From assembly GCF_019160155.1 (NCBI RefSeq), contig NZ_JAFNIH010000043.1, positions 1 through 64,000 on the forward strand: DNA of 64,000 nt, written 5' to 3'. Of the stretch, positions 44,183 through 54,998 are shown in pieces. Below the pieces are notes generated by a model. It was not told the DNA's origin and did not search any database. It saw nothing but the letters and a program-made list of their open reading frames with translations. The stretch is from Pinisolibacter aquiterrae (GTDB lineage Bacteria; Pseudomonadota; Alphaproteobacteria; Rhizobiales; Ancalomicrobiaceae). The translations under genes were made by a program, and so were the position numbers. Numbering within the stretch: position 1 is the first letter of the stretch; every line of letters begins with the position of its first letter.

Positions 44183-44776
44183 ATGGCCTCCAACATCACC
44201 ATTCCCAACCTGATCACCGTGGTGCGCCTGATCCTGGTGCCGGTGGCGATCGACGCGCTCCTCGCCGAGCGCTACGACGTGGCCTTCTGGGTGTTCCTGA
44301 TCGCCGGCGTCTCCGACGGCATCGACGGTTGGATCGCCCGCCGGTTCGATCAGCGCTCCGAACTCGGCGCCTATCTCGACCCGATCGCCGACAAGGCCCT
44401 GCTGGTCTCGATCTTCGTCACTCTGGGTCTCGTCGGCGTCCTGCCGGTCTGGCTGGTGATCCTGGTGGTCTCGCGCGACATTCTGATCGTCGGCGGCGTC
44501 GTTCTGTCGTGGATGCTCGGCAGCGCCGTGCCGATCCGGCCGCTCCTCGTCTCCAAGGCCAACACCACCGTCCAGATCGCCTTCGCCGCCCTGGTGCTCT
44601 CCGCCGGGGCCTTCGGCTGGGATCCCGGCCGGCTGTGGTTTGCGGGCGAGATGCTGGTCGCGGCATTGACGGCGATTTCCGGGGCTGCCTATGTCTTCGA
44701 CTGGTTGCGGGTGATGTCGTCGGCGCCGGGGGATCCCGGTCGCGCCGGCGGGTCGGTTGAGGGGACGGACGAGTGA
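44183..44776 (+). CDS. CDP-alcohol phosphatidyltransferase (PgsA-like)
   Basis: 197 aa, four to five TM segments. CDP-alcohol transferase signature DG-x2-AR-x8-G-x3-D-x3-D is complete: DGIDGWIARRFDQRSELGAYLDPIAD. Most similar in layout to phosphatidylglycerophosphate synthases, but a second paralogue of unknown specificity is common in alphaproteobacteria, so I leave the symbol empty. Translationally coupled (GTGA) to the transporter gene that follows. Confidence 0.88.
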   Translation: MASNITIPNLITVVRLILVPVAIDALLAERYDVAFWVFLIAGVSDGIDGWIARRFDQRSELGAYLDPIADKALLVSIFVTLGLVGVLPVWLVILVVSRDILIVGGVVLSWMLGSAVPIRPLLVSKANTTVQIAFAALVLSAGAFGWDPGRLWFAGEMLVAALTAISGAAYVFDWLRVMSSAPGDPGRAGGSVEGTDE

Positions 44777-45864
44777 CGCTCGAACGCCAACTGCGCTTCT
44801 GGCTCGGCGCCGTCGCCCTGCTGGTCGGATTTCTCTGGCTCTTCTCCGGCGTGCTGCTGCCCTTCGTGGTCGGCATCGCGCTCGCCTATCTGCTCGACCC
44901 CGCCGCCGACCGCCTCGAGCGGCTCGGCCTGCCGCGCACCGCCGCCGCGCTCACCATCATCCTCGGCATCGTCGTGATGTTCCTGATGGCGCTGATCCTG
45001 GTGGCGCCGCTGCTCGGCGAACAGTTCTCCACCTTCGTGGAGGAACTGCCCAACTTGATCACCCGCCTGCGCGCGCTCGCCGCCCCCTGGATCGACGGCC
45101 CCCTCGGCCGTCTGATGGGCGAGAACGCCGCCGCCCTCGAGGCCAATCTCGGACAGGCGATCACCCAGGGCGCCGGCTGGGTCGCGCAATTGCTGCAACC
45201 GATCCTGTCGAGCGGCAAGACGATCCTGTCGGTCCTGTCGGTGATCGTCATCGCCCCCGTGGTCGCCGCCTACATGCTGATCGACTGGGATCGCATGATC
45301 GACCGCATCGACGACTGGCTGCCGCGCCGCCATCGCCCGGTTCTGCGCCGCCTCGCCTCCGAGATGAACGACGCCGTCTCCGGCTTCGTGCGCGGGCAGG
45401 TCGCCGTCAGTATCACCATGGGTCTCTTCTACGGCCTCGGCCTCGCCCTGGTCGGCCTGCGATTCGGCCTCCTCATCGGTCTGATGGCCGGCGTGCTCGG
45501 CGTCATACCCTATCTCGGCTTCGGCTCGGGCCTGATCGCCGGCCTGATCGTCGCCCTGGTGCAGTTCTGGCCCGATTGGCACGGCATCGCCCTGGTGCTC
45601 GCGGTCTTCGCGGTGGGGCAGGGGCTCGAGGGCTGGATCCTGACGCCGAACTGGGTCGGCCGCTCGGTCGGGCTCCATCCGGTCTGGCTCCTGTTCTCGC
45701 TCTTCGCCTTCGGCTCCCTCTTCGGCTTCGTCGGCATGCTGGTGGCGGTGCCGGCCGCCGCCTCGATCGGCGTCCTCGCCCGCTACGCGTTGGAGCAATA
45801 TCTGGCGAGCCCGCTGCACGACGACGGCTTCGACGCCGACGAGACCGGCCGGCCCGATGTCTGA
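44773..45864 (+). CDS. AI-2E family / PerM-type membrane protein
   Basis: 363 aa from a GTG overlapping the previous stop. Eight predicted TM segments with the UPF0118 pattern: PFVVGIALAYLLDPAADRLER near the N-terminus, MNDAVSGFVRGQVAVSITMG, GVIPYLGFG, and LTPNWVGRSVGLHPVW and FGSLFGFVGMLVAVPAAA at the C-terminus. Members include TqsA and sodium/proton antiporters; the substrate here is unknown. Same position beside hdaA as in many Rhizobiales. Confidence 0.9.
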   Translation: MTLERQLRFWLGAVALLVGFLWLFSGVLLPFVVGIALAYLLDPAADRLERLGLPRTAAALTIILGIVVMFLMALILVAPLLGEQFSTFVEELPNLITRLRALAAPWIDGPLGRLMGENAAALEANLGQAITQGAGWVAQLLQPILSSGKTILSVLSVIVIAPVVAAYMLIDWDRMIDRIDDWLPRRHRPVLRRLASEMNDAVSGFVRGQVAVSITMGLFYGLGLALVGLRFGLLIGLMAGVLGVIPYLGFGSGLIAGLIVALVQFWPDWHGIALVLAVFAVGQGLEGWILTPNWVGRSVGLHPVWLLFSLFAFGSLFGFVGMLVAVPAAASIGVLARYALEQYLASPLHDDGFDADETGRPDV

Positions 45865-46570
45865 GACGCGCCAGTTGCCGCTCGATCTGCCGGTCGTCGA
45901 ACGGCGCGGTCGCGAGGACTGGATCGTCTCCGACGCCAACCGCGCCGCGACCGAACTGGTCGATCGCTGGCCCGATTGGCCGAGCGACGTCGTGCTGGTG
46001 GTCGGCCCCGTCGGCTCCGGCAAGAGCCATCTCGCCCAGCTCCTCGCCGAACGAGCCGGCGCCGCCGTGGTCGCCGCCGCCGATCTCGCCCGCCTCGATC
46101 CGCTCGCCCTCGCCGCGCGCCCGGCCGTCGTCGTCGAGGATGCGGACGGGACGGTCGACGAGACCGCGCTCTTCCACCTCCTCAACGCCACCCGTCAGGC
46201 CGGATCGAGCCTGATGATCACCACGCCCCGGCCGCTCGCCGACTGGGGGCTGGCGCTGCCTGATCTCGTCTCGCGCCTGCGGGCTGCGACGCCGGTCGCG
46301 CTCGCCGAGCCCGACGACGCGCTGCTCGAGGCGCTGATCGCCAAGCTCTTCGCCGATCGCCAGACCGTGGTCGATCCCGCCGTCGTCGCCTATCTCGCGC
46401 GGCGGATGGAGCGGTCCTTCGCCGTCGCCCGCGAACTGGTCGCCGCCCTCGACCGCGAGGCGCTGGCGGTGAAGGCGCCGGTCGGCCGCGCCGTCGCCGC
46501 CCGCGTGCTCGCCCGAGGCTTCGGCCGCGATCCGCACGACGACCAACTCGACGAAGACCCGGAAGAGTGA
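45857..46570 (+). CDS. hdaA: HdaA-type DnaA regulatory inactivator
   Basis: 237 aa; overlaps the previous gene by 8 bp. N-terminal sliding-clamp-binding motif QLPLDLP, then a DnaA-like AAA+ domain with Walker [11 protein letters not shown], Walker B AVVVEDAD and sensor regions ([15 protein letters not shown], and the C-terminal [14 protein letters not shown] helix). With the DNA polymerase clamp it stimulates ATP hydrolysis by DnaA and prevents re-initiation of replication. Confidence 0.9.
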   Translation: MSETRQLPLDLPVVERRGREDWIVSDANRAATELVDRWPDWPSDVVLVVGPVGSGKSHLAQLLAERAGAAVVAAADLARLDPLALAARPAVVVEDADGTVDETALFHLLNATRQAGSSLMITTPRPLADWGLALPDLVSRLRAATPVALAEPDDALLEALIAKLFADRQTVVDPAVVAYLARRMERSFAVARELVAALDREALAVKAPVGRAVAARVLARGFGRDPHDDQLDEDPEE

Positions 46571-46658
46571 GACGTTCCGTCATCAAACGCGCACACTGGC
46601 CGGTGCACGATGGCCGCTCGCACGACGCGAATCACACCCCGAGGGAGGACCCGCAGCC

Positions 46659-48833
46659 GTGAACGTCAGGACCGCCGATCCGCAGACCGTCGATCACTCC
46701 GATGCGACGACGAGCATGCAGCGCTACGTCAATCGTGAGCTCTCCTGGCTCGGCTTCAATCGGCGCGTTCTCGAGGAGAGCGCCAACGTCGATCATCCGC
46801 TGCTGGAGCGACTGCGCTTCCTGTCGATCTCCGCCGCGAACCTCGACGAATTCTTCATGGTGCGCGTCTCCGGCCTCGTCGAGCAGCACCGCGCCGGCCT
46901 CGCGACCCGCTCCGACGACGGCCTCACCCCGTCCGAGCAGCTGACGGTCATCGGCGAGGCGGTGTCCTCGCTGACCGGCGAGCAGCAGCGCCTGTGGCGC
47001 GAGCTCCATGGCGAGTTGGCGGCCGTCGGCGTCGTGCTGATCGACGGCGACGGGCTCACGGCGGAGGAGCGCGACTGGCTGCGCGGCCACTTCCTCGGCC
47101 ACATCTTCCCGGTCCTGACCCCGCTCGCCTGCGACCCGGCCCATCCCTTCCCGTTCATTCCCAATCTCGGCTTCTCGCTGGTGCTCGATCTCGCCCGCGT
47201 CGGCGGCGGCGAGGGGATGACGGCGCTGATCCGCATGCCCTCGACGCTCGAGCGCTTCATCGAGCTGCCCAATCTCGACGGCAACGCCGGAGTGAAGCGC
47301 TTCATCGCGCTCGAGACGGTGATCTGCCTGCACATCGCCGGCCTCTTCCCCGGCTACGACGTCCGCGCCAAGGGCGCCTTCCGCGTCATCCGCGACTCGG
47401 ACATCGAGATCGAGGAGGAGGCGGAGGATCTGGTCCTCGTCTTCGAGACCATGTTGAAGCGCCGCCGTCGCGGCGTCGTCATCCGCCTCGAGATCGAGAG
47501 CGCCACGCCGGAGCGCCTGCGCGGCTTCGTCGCCGAGAGCCTCGGCGTCGAGCCCGACGGCATCCATCTGGTCGACGGCCTCCTCGCCCTCAACGAACTG
47601 TCGCAACTCGTCGGCGTCGATCGGCCGGAGTTGAAGTTCCGCCCCTACGAGCCGCGTTTCCCCGAGCGGATCCGCGAATTCGGCGGCGACTGTTTCGCCG
47701 CCATCAAGTCGAAGGACTTCGTCGTCCATCACCCCTACGAGAGCTTCGACGTCGTCGTGCAGTATCTGATGCAGGCGGCGCGCGATCCCGACGTGGTGGC
47801 GATCAAGCAGACGCTCTACCGCACCTCCAAGAACAGCCCGATCGTCAAGGCGCTGTCGGAAGCGGCGGAAGCCGGCAAGTCGGTGACGGCGGTCGTCGAG
47901 CTGAAGGCGCGCTTCGACGAGGAGGCCAACATCCGCTGGGCGCGCGACCTCGAGAAGGCCGGCGTCCAGGTGGTGTTCGGCTTCATGGAGCTGAAGACGC
48001 ACGGCAAATTATCGATGGTGGTGCGCCGCGAGCAGGGCCAGCTCGCCACCTATTGCCACATCGGCACGGGCAACTATCACCCGATCACCGCGCGCATCTA
48101 CACCGACCTCAGCTATTTCACCGCCGATCCGGCGATCGGCCGCGACGTCGCCCGCATCTTCAACTTCGTCACCGGCTACGCCCAGCCGCAGGCGCTCGAG
48201 AAGCTGGCGATCAGCCCGCTGACGCTCCGCTCGCGCATCGTCGAGCACATCGACGCCGAGATCGCTCACGCCCGGGCCGGCCGTCCCGCCCAGATCTGGA
48301 TCAAGCTCAATTCGCTGGTCGACAGCCGCATCATCGACAAGCTCTACGAGGCCGGCCGCGCCGGGGTGAAGGTCGACATCGTCGCTCGCGGCATCTGCTG
48401 CCTGAGGCCCGGCGTGCCCGGGCTTTCCGACAACATCACCGTCAAATCGATCGTCGGGCGCTTCCTCGAGCATTCCCGCATCTTCTGCTTCGGCAACGGC
48501 CATGGACTTCCCTCGGCCGAGGCGATCGTCTACATCGGGTCTGCGGACATGATGCCGAGGAATCTGGATCGCCGCGTCGAGGTGCTCTGTCCGATCACCA
48601 ACGCGACGGTGCACCAGCAGATTCTCGATCAGATCATGATCGCCAACCTGCGGGACAACCAACAGAGCTGGCGCCTGTTGCCCGACGGGGGGCACGAACG
48701 CATCCGGCCGGCGGAGGGCGAGGAGCCCTTCAACGTCCACAAATACTTCATGACCAACCCATCGTTGTCGGGCCGTGGCAAATCCTCCAAGACCGATCAG
48801 CCGCGAAGCATCGTTCGTCTGCCCCGAACCTGA
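46659..48833 (+). CDS. ppk: Polyphosphate kinase 1
   Basis: 724 aa from a GTG at 46659 (GGGAGGAC upstream). PPK1 domains in order: N-terminal ([19 protein letters not shown]), head domain (middle), and two C-terminal PLD-like catalytic domains with [15 protein letters not shown] and the autophosphorylated His in [10 protein letters not shown], plus [14 protein letters not shown]. Reversibly makes polyphosphate from ATP. It overlaps ppx, so synthesis and breakdown of polyphosphate are co-expressed, near the pst phosphate importer. Confidence 0.96.
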   Translation: MNVRTADPQTVDHSDATTSMQRYVNRELSWLGFNRRVLEESANVDHPLLERLRFLSISAANLDEFFMVRVSGLVEQHRAGLATRSDDGLTPSEQLTVIGEAVSSLTGEQQRLWRELHGELAAVGVVLIDGDGLTAEERDWLRGHFLGHIFPVLTPLACDPAHPFPFIPNLGFSLVLDLARVGGGEGMTALIRMPSTLERFIELPNLDGNAGVKRFIALETVICLHIAGLFPGYDVRAKGAFRVIRDSDIEIEEEAEDLVLVFETMLKRRRRGVVIRLEIESATPERLRGFVAESLGVEPDGIHLVDGLLALNELSQLVGVDRPELKFRPYEPRFPERIREFGGDCFAAIKSKDFVVHHPYESFDVVVQYLMQAARDPDVVAIKQTLYRTSKNSPIVKALSEAAEAGKSVTAVVELKARFDEEANIRWARDLEKAGVQVVFGFMELKTHGKLSMVVRREQGQLATYCHIGTGNYHPITARIYTDLSYFTADPAIGRDVARIFNFVTGYAQPQALEKLAISPLTLRSRIVEHIDAEIAHARAGRPAQIWIKLNSLVDSRIIDKLYEAGRAGVKVDIVARGICCLRPGVPGLSDNITVKSIVGRFLEHSRIFCFGNGHGLPSAEAIVYIGSADMMPRNLDRRVEVLCPITNATVHQQILDQIMIANLRDNQQSWRLLPDGGHERIRPAEGEEPFNVHKYFMTNPSLSGRGKSSKTDQPRSIVRLPRT

Positions 48834-50361
48834 GGGTTGGCGCGGACTGGTCTCGCGTTGCGACGCCCCGGGCCGCCTCCAGGGCCTGGGGCCGATCGCC
48901 GTCGTCGACATCGGCTCCAACTCGGTGCGTCTCGTCGTCTACGAACGGCTGACGCGCGCGCCGACGGTGCTGTTCAACGAGAAGGTCCTCGCCGGTCTCG
49001 GCAAGGGCCTGTCGAAGACCGGCCGTCTCGCCGAGACCTCGCTCGCCCAGGCGCTCGCGGCGGTGCGCCGCTTCAAGCACGTCGCCGACCAGTGCGGCGC
49101 CGCGAGCCTGCACGTGCTGGCGACCGCCGCCGCCCGCGAAGCGGAGAACGGGCCGCCCTTCGTCGAGGAACTCGAGCGCATCTGCGGCGTCCGCGTCCAG
49201 GTTCTGAGCGGTGCCGACGAGGCGCGTCTCGCCGCCCTCGGCATCGTCGCCGGCATCCATGACGCCGACGGCATCGCCGGCGACCTCGGCGGCGGCTCGC
49301 TCGAACTGGTCGACATTCGCGGCGAGACCTTCGGCGAGGGCCTGACCTATCCGCTCGGCGGCATCCGCCTGCAGGAGGCCTCGGAAGGCTCGATTCGCAA
49401 GGCCGAGCGCATCGCCCAGCAGGTGCTCGAGAAGACCCCGATCCTGCCGGCATTGGCCGGGCGCAGCTTCTACGCGGTGGGCGGCACCTGGCGCTCGCTC
49501 GCCAAACTGCACATGCATCAGACCGACTATCCGCTGCGGGTGATGCACAATTATTCGATCCCCGCCGACGTCGCCCTCGATCTCTGCCGCGAGGTCGGGC
49601 GCGGCGCGGTCGAGCTTCTGCCGCGCATCGAATCGGTCTCCAAGCAACGCCGCGAGCTGCTGCCCTTCGGCGCCGTGGTGCTCGCCCAGGTGATCCGGGC
49701 CGGACGGCCGAAGGACGTCGTCCTCTCCGCGCTCGGCTTGCGCGAGGGCCATCTCTACGAGTTGCTCTCGCCCGAGGAGCGGCTGCGCGATCCGCTCCAG
49801 GCGGCGTCCGAGGAACTCGCCTACCTGCGCTCGCGCTCGCCGGCCCACAACGAGGAGACCGGCGCCTGGACCGGCGCCGTCTTCGCCGCCCTCGGCCTCG
49901 ACGAGACGGCCGAGGAGACGCGCCTGCGCCGTGCCGCCTGCCATCTCGCCGACATCGGCTGGCGCGCTCATCCCGACTATCGCGGCACCCAGAGCCTCGC
50001 GATCATCTCCAACGCCGCCTTCATCGGCGTCGATCATCCCGGCCGCGCCTTCCTGGCGCTCGCCAACTTCTACCGCCACATGGGCCTGATCGACGACGCG
50101 GTCAGCCCGCGCCTGATCCAACTGGCGCCGCCGCGCCTGTTGCAGCGCGCCAAGGCGCTGGGGGCCTCGTTCCGCGTCGCCTTCATCCTGTCGGCGGCGA
50201 TGCCGGGCATCCTGCCCGACGTCGCGGTCGGCCGTCGCGGCAATCGTCTGGTGATGGATCTGCCGCCCCATCTCGCCGATCTCGACGGCGAGGTGCTGCA
50301 ACGCCGCTTCCGCCAATTGGCGAAGCTCGTCGGCCTCGACACCGAGATCCGGCACGTATGA
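48775..50361 (+). CDS. ppx: Exopolyphosphatase / guanosine pentaphosphatase
   Basis: 528 aa from a GTG at 48775 inside the end of ppk (59-bp overlap). Actin-like ASKHA fold with phosphate loops [27 protein letters not shown] and [11 protein letters not shown], then a C-terminal HD-like helical domain ([16 protein letters not shown]). It cleaves terminal phosphate from polyphosphate and possibly pppGpp. Its stop overlaps the next gene (ATGA). Confidence 0.94.
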   Translation: MANPPRPISREASFVCPEPEGWRGLVSRCDAPGRLQGLGPIAVVDIGSNSVRLVVYERLTRAPTVLFNEKVLAGLGKGLSKTGRLAETSLAQALAAVRRFKHVADQCGAASLHVLATAAAREAENGPPFVEELERICGVRVQVLSGADEARLAALGIVAGIHDADGIAGDLGGGSLELVDIRGETFGEGLTYPLGGIRLQEASEGSIRKAERIAQQVLEKTPILPALAGRSFYAVGGTWRSLAKLHMHQTDYPLRVMHNYSIPADVALDLCREVGRGAVELLPRIESVSKQRRELLPFGAVVLAQVIRAGRPKDVVLSALGLREGHLYELLSPEERLRDPLQAASEELAYLRSRSPAHNEETGAWTGAVFAALGLDETAEETRLRRAACHLADIGWRAHPDYRGTQSLAIISNAAFIGVDHPGRAFLALANFYRHMGLIDDAVSPRLIQLAPPRLLQRAKALGASFRVAFILSAAMPGILPDVAVGRRGNRLVMDLPPHLADLDGEVLQRRFRQLAKLVGLDTEIRHV

Positions 50362-51410
50362 GCGCGCGGGACCTGCGCACCGTCGACGATCTCGTCGCCG
50401 CCGGCCTCGTCGCACCCGAGGCGGCGCCGGGCCTCGCCCGCGTCGTCGACCGTTTCGCCCTGACCGTCACCGCCGACATGGCGGCGCTGATCGATCCCGC
50501 CGACCCGGCCGACCCGATCGCCGCGCAGTTCGTGCCCTCGCCCGAGGAACTGGTGACGCGGCCCGACGAGACCCCCGATCCGATCGGCGACGATCCGCAC
50601 GAGGTCGCCCCCGGCGTCACCCATCGCTATCCCGATCGGGTGCTGCTGAAGCCGACCCATCTCTGCCGGATCTATTGCCGCTTCTGCTTCCGTCGCGACC
50701 GCGTCGGCGACGGCGAGGCCAATCTCTCCGAGGCCGATCTCGACGCCGCCATGGCCTATGTCGCGGCTCACCCGGACGTCTTCGAGGTGATCCTGACCGG
50801 CGGCGACCCGCTGGTCCTCTCCGATCGCCGCCTCGGCCTGATTCTCGATCGGCTGGAGGCGATCCCCCACGTCGAGGTGGTGCGGATCCACTCGCGCGTC
50901 CCCGTGGTCGACCCCGAACGGGTGAGCGCCGCGACCGCCGCCCTGCTGCGCCGCCGCTTCGCCACCTGGATGGTGATCCACGTCGACCATCCCCGCGAAC
51001 TGACAGAGAGGGCGGCGGCGGCGATCGGCCGACTGGTCGATGCCGGCGTCCCCGTCCTGTCGCAGACGACGCTGCTCGCCGGCGTCAATGCCGACGCCGA
51101 GACCCTCGAGGCGCTGTTCCGCCGTCTCGTGACGCTCCGGGTGAAGCCCTATTACCTGCACCATCTCGACCGCGCCGAGGGCACCGCCCGCTACCGCACC
51201 ACGGTCGAGGAAGGGCGCGGACTGATGCGGCGTTTGCGCGGACGCCTCACCGGCATCGCCCAGCCGACCTATGTGTTGGATATCCCCGGCGGCGCCGGCA
51301 AGGTGCCGATCGGCCCGGATCCGCTGACGGAGGTCGGGGAGGGGGAGGGCGGCACCCGCCGCTGGTCGGTCGAGGACCCGAACGGCACGCGCCACGATTG
51401 GGAAGGGTGA
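50358..51410 (+). CDS. Lysine-2,3-aminomutase-like radical SAM enzyme (EpmB-like)
   Basis: 350 aa. Radical SAM cluster motif CRIYCRFCF (Cx3Cx2C), GGDPL loop, R-IHSRVPVVDP, and the PLP lysine in GGAGKVPIGPD. Size (about 350 aa) fits EpmB-type enzymes that form (R)-beta-lysine for modification of elongation factor P, rather than the longer catabolic KamA. The gene is coupled to ppx; no epmA or efp gene is in the window, so EF-P modification is inference only. Confidence 0.85.
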   Translation: MSARDLRTVDDLVAAGLVAPEAAPGLARVVDRFALTVTADMAALIDPADPADPIAAQFVPSPEELVTRPDETPDPIGDDPHEVAPGVTHRYPDRVLLKPTHLCRIYCRFCFRRDRVGDGEANLSEADLDAAMAYVAAHPDVFEVILTGGDPLVLSDRRLGLILDRLEAIPHVEVVRIHSRVPVVDPERVSAATAALLRRRFATWMVIHVDHPRELTERAAAAIGRLVDAGVPVLSQTTLLAGVNADAETLEALFRRLVTLRVKPYYLHHLDRAEGTARYRTTVEEGRGLMRRLRGRLTGIAQPTYVLDIPGGAGKVPIGPDPLTEVGEGEGGTRRWSVEDPNGTRHDWEG

Positions 51411-51426
51411 CCGGGCATACGCCCGA

Positions 51427-52515
51427 TCACAGCCGTTCGAGCATCTTCAGACCGAGCAGGCCGCCGGCGACCAGCGCGGCGAAGGCGATGAACGAGCCCG
51501 CCGCCAGCGTCGCCGCCCCGGTGATCGCCTGCCCGACGGTACAGCCGAGCGCCAAGACGCCGCCGATCCCCATCAGCACCGCGCCGAAGAGATTGCGGAC
51601 CGTGTCCTGAGCATCGAAGAAGGTGGCGAGCTTCAGCCGCCCCGTCGCGGCCCCGACCAGGAACGCGCCGATCATCGTCCCGAACAGGCTGGCGACGCCG
51701 AAATTCGGCCAGCCCAGCGCCGTGTAGCGCTGGATCCACTCGAGCCCGTCGCCCGAGGGCCGCACGAAGCTGAGCGAGATCGGCGCCTGCGCCGACGCCG
51801 CCATCTCGTCATAGGCGAGGCTCGTCAGCGCCCAGCCGACGACGACACAGAGGCCGATGCCGAGACCGCCGAGAAGATGCGGCGGCGAGGCGCGGAAGTC
51901 GCGGTTGCCGAGGGTGACGGCGGCGAGGGCGGCGACGAGGACGAGGGTGACGATCATCTCCGCCGTGCCCGCCGGAAGGCCACCCGCCCGCCCGAGGAAC
52001 GCGCCGAGACTCTGGCTCGGAAGGCCCGAGGCGGCGAGATCGACCGCCGTCGCGCTCGTCAGCGCCGCTCGCGCCGGCCCGAGCAGGCCGCCGATCGCCG
52101 CATAGGCCGAGACCCCGATCACCATCACGACCACCAGCGACCTGAGATCGCCGGTGCCGGCGCGCACCAGATTGCGGCTGGCGCAGCCCCCGGCGAAGAC
52201 CATGCCGAAGCCGAACAGGAGCCCGCCCAGGATCGCCCCGAACCAGTCGAAGGTGGTGGTGAGATACATCGCCTTGGAGACGTCGAGCCCGATCGCGAGC
52301 CGCAGCACCTGGGTACCGGCGATCGCCGTGCCGCAGGCGAGAAGCCACGCGCGAAACCGGCGCGAGTCGCCGAAATTCAACATGTCGGAAAGCGAACCCA
52401 TCGTGCAGAAATTGGTGCGCTGGACGATCGCGCCGAAGATCATCCCGATGATCAACCCGCCGATCGTCAGAGCCCCGGCCGCATTCTCCGCGAGATACGC
52501 CTGCAACGTCTCCAT
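51427..52515 (-). CDS. YeeE/YedE family transporter (thiosulfate-uptake, TsuA-like)
   Basis: 362 aa from ATG 52515 (GAGGGGGTGG upstream). Two homologous halves of hydrophobic helices with the conserved cysteines of thiosulfate transporters: NFCTMGSLSD near the N-terminus, GGCASRNLVRAG in the first half and LALGCTVGQAITG in the second. Family members import thiosulfate or related sulfur compounds. No sulfur-metabolism genes or TusA-like partner lie next to it. Confidence 0.88.
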   Translation of the reverse strand: METLQAYLAENAAGALTIGGLIIGMIFGAIVQRTNFCTMGSLSDMLNFGDSRRFRAWLLACGTAIAGTQVLRLAIGLDVSKAMYLTTTFDWFGAILGGLLFGFGMVFAGGCASRNLVRAGTGDLRSLVVVMVIGVSAYAAIGGLLGPARAALTSATAVDLAASGLPSQSLGAFLGRAGGLPAGTAEMIVTLVLVAALAAVTLGNRDFRASPPHLLGGLGIGLCVVVGWALTSLAYDEMAASAQAPISLSFVRPSGDGLEWIQRYTALGWPNFGVASLFGTMIGAFLVGAATGRLKLATFFDAQDTVRNLFGAVLMGIGGVLALGCTVGQAITGAATLAAGSFIAFAALVAGGLLGLKMLERL

Positions 52516-52812
52516 GATCCCACCCCCTCGGTCGCTCTCCCCGCGAGCCGGCTCCCGAGACGATCGCCCCGAGCGTGGGGGCGTGTCCTTCTTGTCGAGA
52601 CCGGGCTTCGCCACCGAGGCGCGTCGTTCAGTGACGGTTCGGCGGCGTGATTATCCGTGGCGGTCAAATCGATTCAATCGGGGGAAAACCCCCGCTGAAC
52701 AGGGGGAGAATCCCTGTGACGATCGGTCTCGGGGGGAGGGGACTCGCGAGAGGGGAAGACGCGCCGGGGAGGCGCGTCCGTCCGAGAGCGGGGTCGGCGC
52801 GGGGGAGGGACG

Positions 52813-53994
52813 TCAGACCTTCTTGGCGCCCTTGCGCTCGACCGGCTCGCATTCGACCGCGACGACCTTGCGTCCGTCGAAGGAGAGCGCGAGGCGGCCG
52901 TGCTTCAGCTCGAGCGCACGCTCGCCGAAGAGTTCGCGGCGCCAGCCCTTCATCACCGGCACGTCGGCCGCGTCGTCGGCGGCGATCGCGTCGAGTTCGT
53001 CGACGGTGGCGACCACCTTGGAGGCGACGCCGTTCTTCTCGCAGACGAGCTTCAGGAGCACCTTCATCAGGTCGACGGCCGCCCCGGCCCCGTCCGGCAT
53101 CGGCCGGCCCTTGGGCACCGGCGGCAGGTCGGCCTTGGGGATCTCCAGCGCCCGCTTGACGCAGGCCAGGATCTCCTCGCCGGCGCGGCTGCGCTCGAAG
53201 CCCTTGGAGAGCGAGCGCAGATTGGAGAGGGCGGCGGCGTCGCGCGGCTGATCGGCGGCGATCTCGAAGATCGCCTCGTCCTTCAGAACCCGCGAGCGCG
53301 GCACGTCGCGCGACCGCGCCTCGCGCTCGCGCCAGGCCGCCAGCTCCTTCAGGATCGCCAACTCGATCGGCTTGCGGATGCGCAGCTTGAGCCGCTCCCA
53401 GGCGTTCTCGGGCTTCAGGTCGTAGGTCTCGGTGGAGGTCAGGACCTCCATCTCTTCCGCCACCCAGTGAGCGCGATCCTGCTCTTCCAGGCGCTTCTTC
53501 AGGTGATGGTAGACGTCGCGCAGATGGGTGACGTCGGACAGCGCGTAATCGAATTGCTTCGGGGTCAGCGGACGCCGGGTCCAGTCGGTGAAGCGCGACG
53601 ACTTGTCGATGTGGTGGCCGGAAATGCGGTTCACCAACTGATCGTAGGAGATCGAGTCGCCGAAGCCGCAGACCATCGCCGCGACCTGGGTGTCGAACAC
53701 CGGATGCGGCACGAAGCCGCCGAGATTGAAGACGATCTCGATGTCCTGCCGGCCCGAGTGGAACACTTTGACCACGGCCTCGTTGCGCATGAGGTCGAGG
53801 AACGGCCCCATGTCGAGCCCCGGCGCCAGCGCGTCGACGACGACGGCGGTGTCGGGGCCGGCGAGCTGGGCGACGCACAGCTTCGGCCAAAAGGTGGTTT
53901 CGCGCAGAAACTCCGTATCGACCGCCACATAGGGGTGAGCGGCGAGACGGGCACAGGCGGCGGCGAGATCTTCGGTGGTGCTGATGAGCTGCAT
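52813..53994 (-). CDS. rnd: Ribonuclease D
   Basis: 393 aa, ATG 53994. DEDD-type 3'-5' exonuclease domain with acidic residues in VAVDTEFLRE, VFHSGRQDIEI and QFDYALSDVTHL (Tyr of the DEDDy type), followed by HRDC domains (AILKELAAWREREARSRDVPRS and later). Trims 3' ends of tRNA and other stable RNA. Confidence 0.95.
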   Translation of the reverse strand: MQLISTTEDLAAACARLAAHPYVAVDTEFLRETTFWPKLCVAQLAGPDTAVVVDALAPGLDMGPFLDLMRNEAVVKVFHSGRQDIEIVFNLGGFVPHPVFDTQVAAMVCGFGDSISYDQLVNRISGHHIDKSSRFTDWTRRPLTPKQFDYALSDVTHLRDVYHHLKKRLEEQDRAHWVAEEMEVLTSTETYDLKPENAWERLKLRIRKPIELAILKELAAWREREARSRDVPRSRVLKDEAIFEIAADQPRDAAALSNLRSLSKGFERSRAGEEILACVKRALEIPKADLPPVPKGRPMPDGAGAAVDLMKVLLKLVCEKNGVASKVVATVDELDAIAADDAADVPVMKGWRRELFGERALELKHGRLALSFDGRKVVAVECEPVERKGAKKV

Positions 53995-54181
53995 GGACCC
54001 GGTCTATAGCGCGGTTGCGCGTCCTTGTCGCCTGGGGAAGGCCCGGACCCGGCGCCGTCCGCGAACAGCCCCCGGTCGCTTGCAAAGAGACCGCAATCGG
54101 CTATTCGTTGGCAAGAGCGAAATTCACGCGCGGTCGGCGTCGTCGACCGGGCCCCTGGGGATCGATCGCGGAGACGAGATC

Positions 54182-54661
54182 ATGAAGGGCGACGCCAAGG
54201 TCATCGACTATTTCAACCGGGGTCTGCGCAGCGAGCTGACCGCCATCAATCAATATTGGCTCCACTACCGAATCCTCGACAATTGGGGCCTGAAGGGGAT
54301 GGCCGCGATCTGGCGCAAGGAATCGATCGAGGAGATGGAACACGCCGCCGCCTTCACGGCGCGGATCCTCTTCCTCGAGGGCTTCCCCAACATGCAGGTG
54401 CTCGACCCCTTGCGCATCGGCGAGACCGTCGAGGAGATCCTCCAGGCCGACCTCGCCGCCGAACTCGGCGCCCGCGCCCTCTATCAGGAGGCCGCGGCCT
54501 ATTGCGAGGAGGTCAAGGACTACGTCTCGCGCGATCTCTTCGTGAAGGTCATGACCGCCGAGGAGGATCACATCGATTTCCTCGAGACCGAACTCGACCT
54601 GATCGGCCGGATCGGCGTCCAGCTCTACACCCAGACCAAAATCGGCGGCGGCGCCTCCTGA
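54182..54661 (+). CDS. bfr: Bacterioferritin
   Basis: 159 aa, ATG 54182. Ferroxidase centre and heme ligands sit as in E. coli: Glu 18 ([10 protein letters not shown]), Glu 51, heme-axial Met 52 and His 54 ([10 protein letters not shown]), Glu in [17 protein letters not shown], and Glu-His in [11 protein letters not shown]. 24-subunit heme-containing iron store in the cytoplasm. Converges with bfd across a terminator. Confidence 0.97.
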   Translation: MKGDAKVIDYFNRGLRSELTAINQYWLHYRILDNWGLKGMAAIWRKESIEEMEHAAAFTARILFLEGFPNMQVLDPLRIGETVEEILQADLAAELGARALYQEAAAYCEEVKDYVSRDLFVKVMTAEEDHIDFLETELDLIGRIGVQLYTQTKIGGGAS

Positions 54662-54691
54662 TCGAGGCGCGGGACGGCCGGCGAAGGATGA

Positions 54692-54715
54692 GAAGGCCCC
54701 GGAAGCGGGGCCTTC
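54692..54715. terminator. Bidirectional terminator between bfr and bfd
   Basis: GAAGGCCCCG (54692-54701) with CGGGGCCTTC (54706-54715), tetraloop GAAG, perfect 10-bp stem between convergent genes. Confidence 0.75.
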
Positions 54716-54746
54716 GTCGTATCCGGGCCTACGTTTCGAGGCGCCG

Positions 54747-54998
54747 TCACTCGGCGGCGATCAGGGAGACGTCGTCGACCAGGACCGGGCAGGAGTCCCG
54801 ACCGTCGGCGCGGACGGAGCGCAGGACGTCGCGAATGGTGCGCGCGCAGCGCCCGCAGTTCGGCCGACAGCCGAGGCACCCGAACACCTCGGAGACTCGG
54901 ATCGGCACGGCGCCGTCGTCGTTCACCGCGCGGCGGACCGCCCCCTCGCTCAAGACGTTGCAAGAACAGACGATCACCCGGCTTCCCTCCGCCCTCAC
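54747..54998 (-). CDS. bfd: Bacterioferritin-associated ferredoxin
   Basis: 83 aa. BFD-like [2Fe-2S] domain: CSC ([18 protein letters not shown]) and C-x2-C/C-x4-C pairs in [14 protein letters not shown], about 30 residues apart. It delivers electrons to bacterioferritin to release iron as Fe(II). Longer C-terminus than E. coli Bfd (about 15 extra residues). Confidence 0.9.
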   Translation of the reverse strand: MRAEGSRVIVCSCNVLSEGAVRRAVNDDGAVPIRVSEVFGCLGCRPNCGRCARTIRDVLRSVRADGRDSCPVLVDDVSLIAAE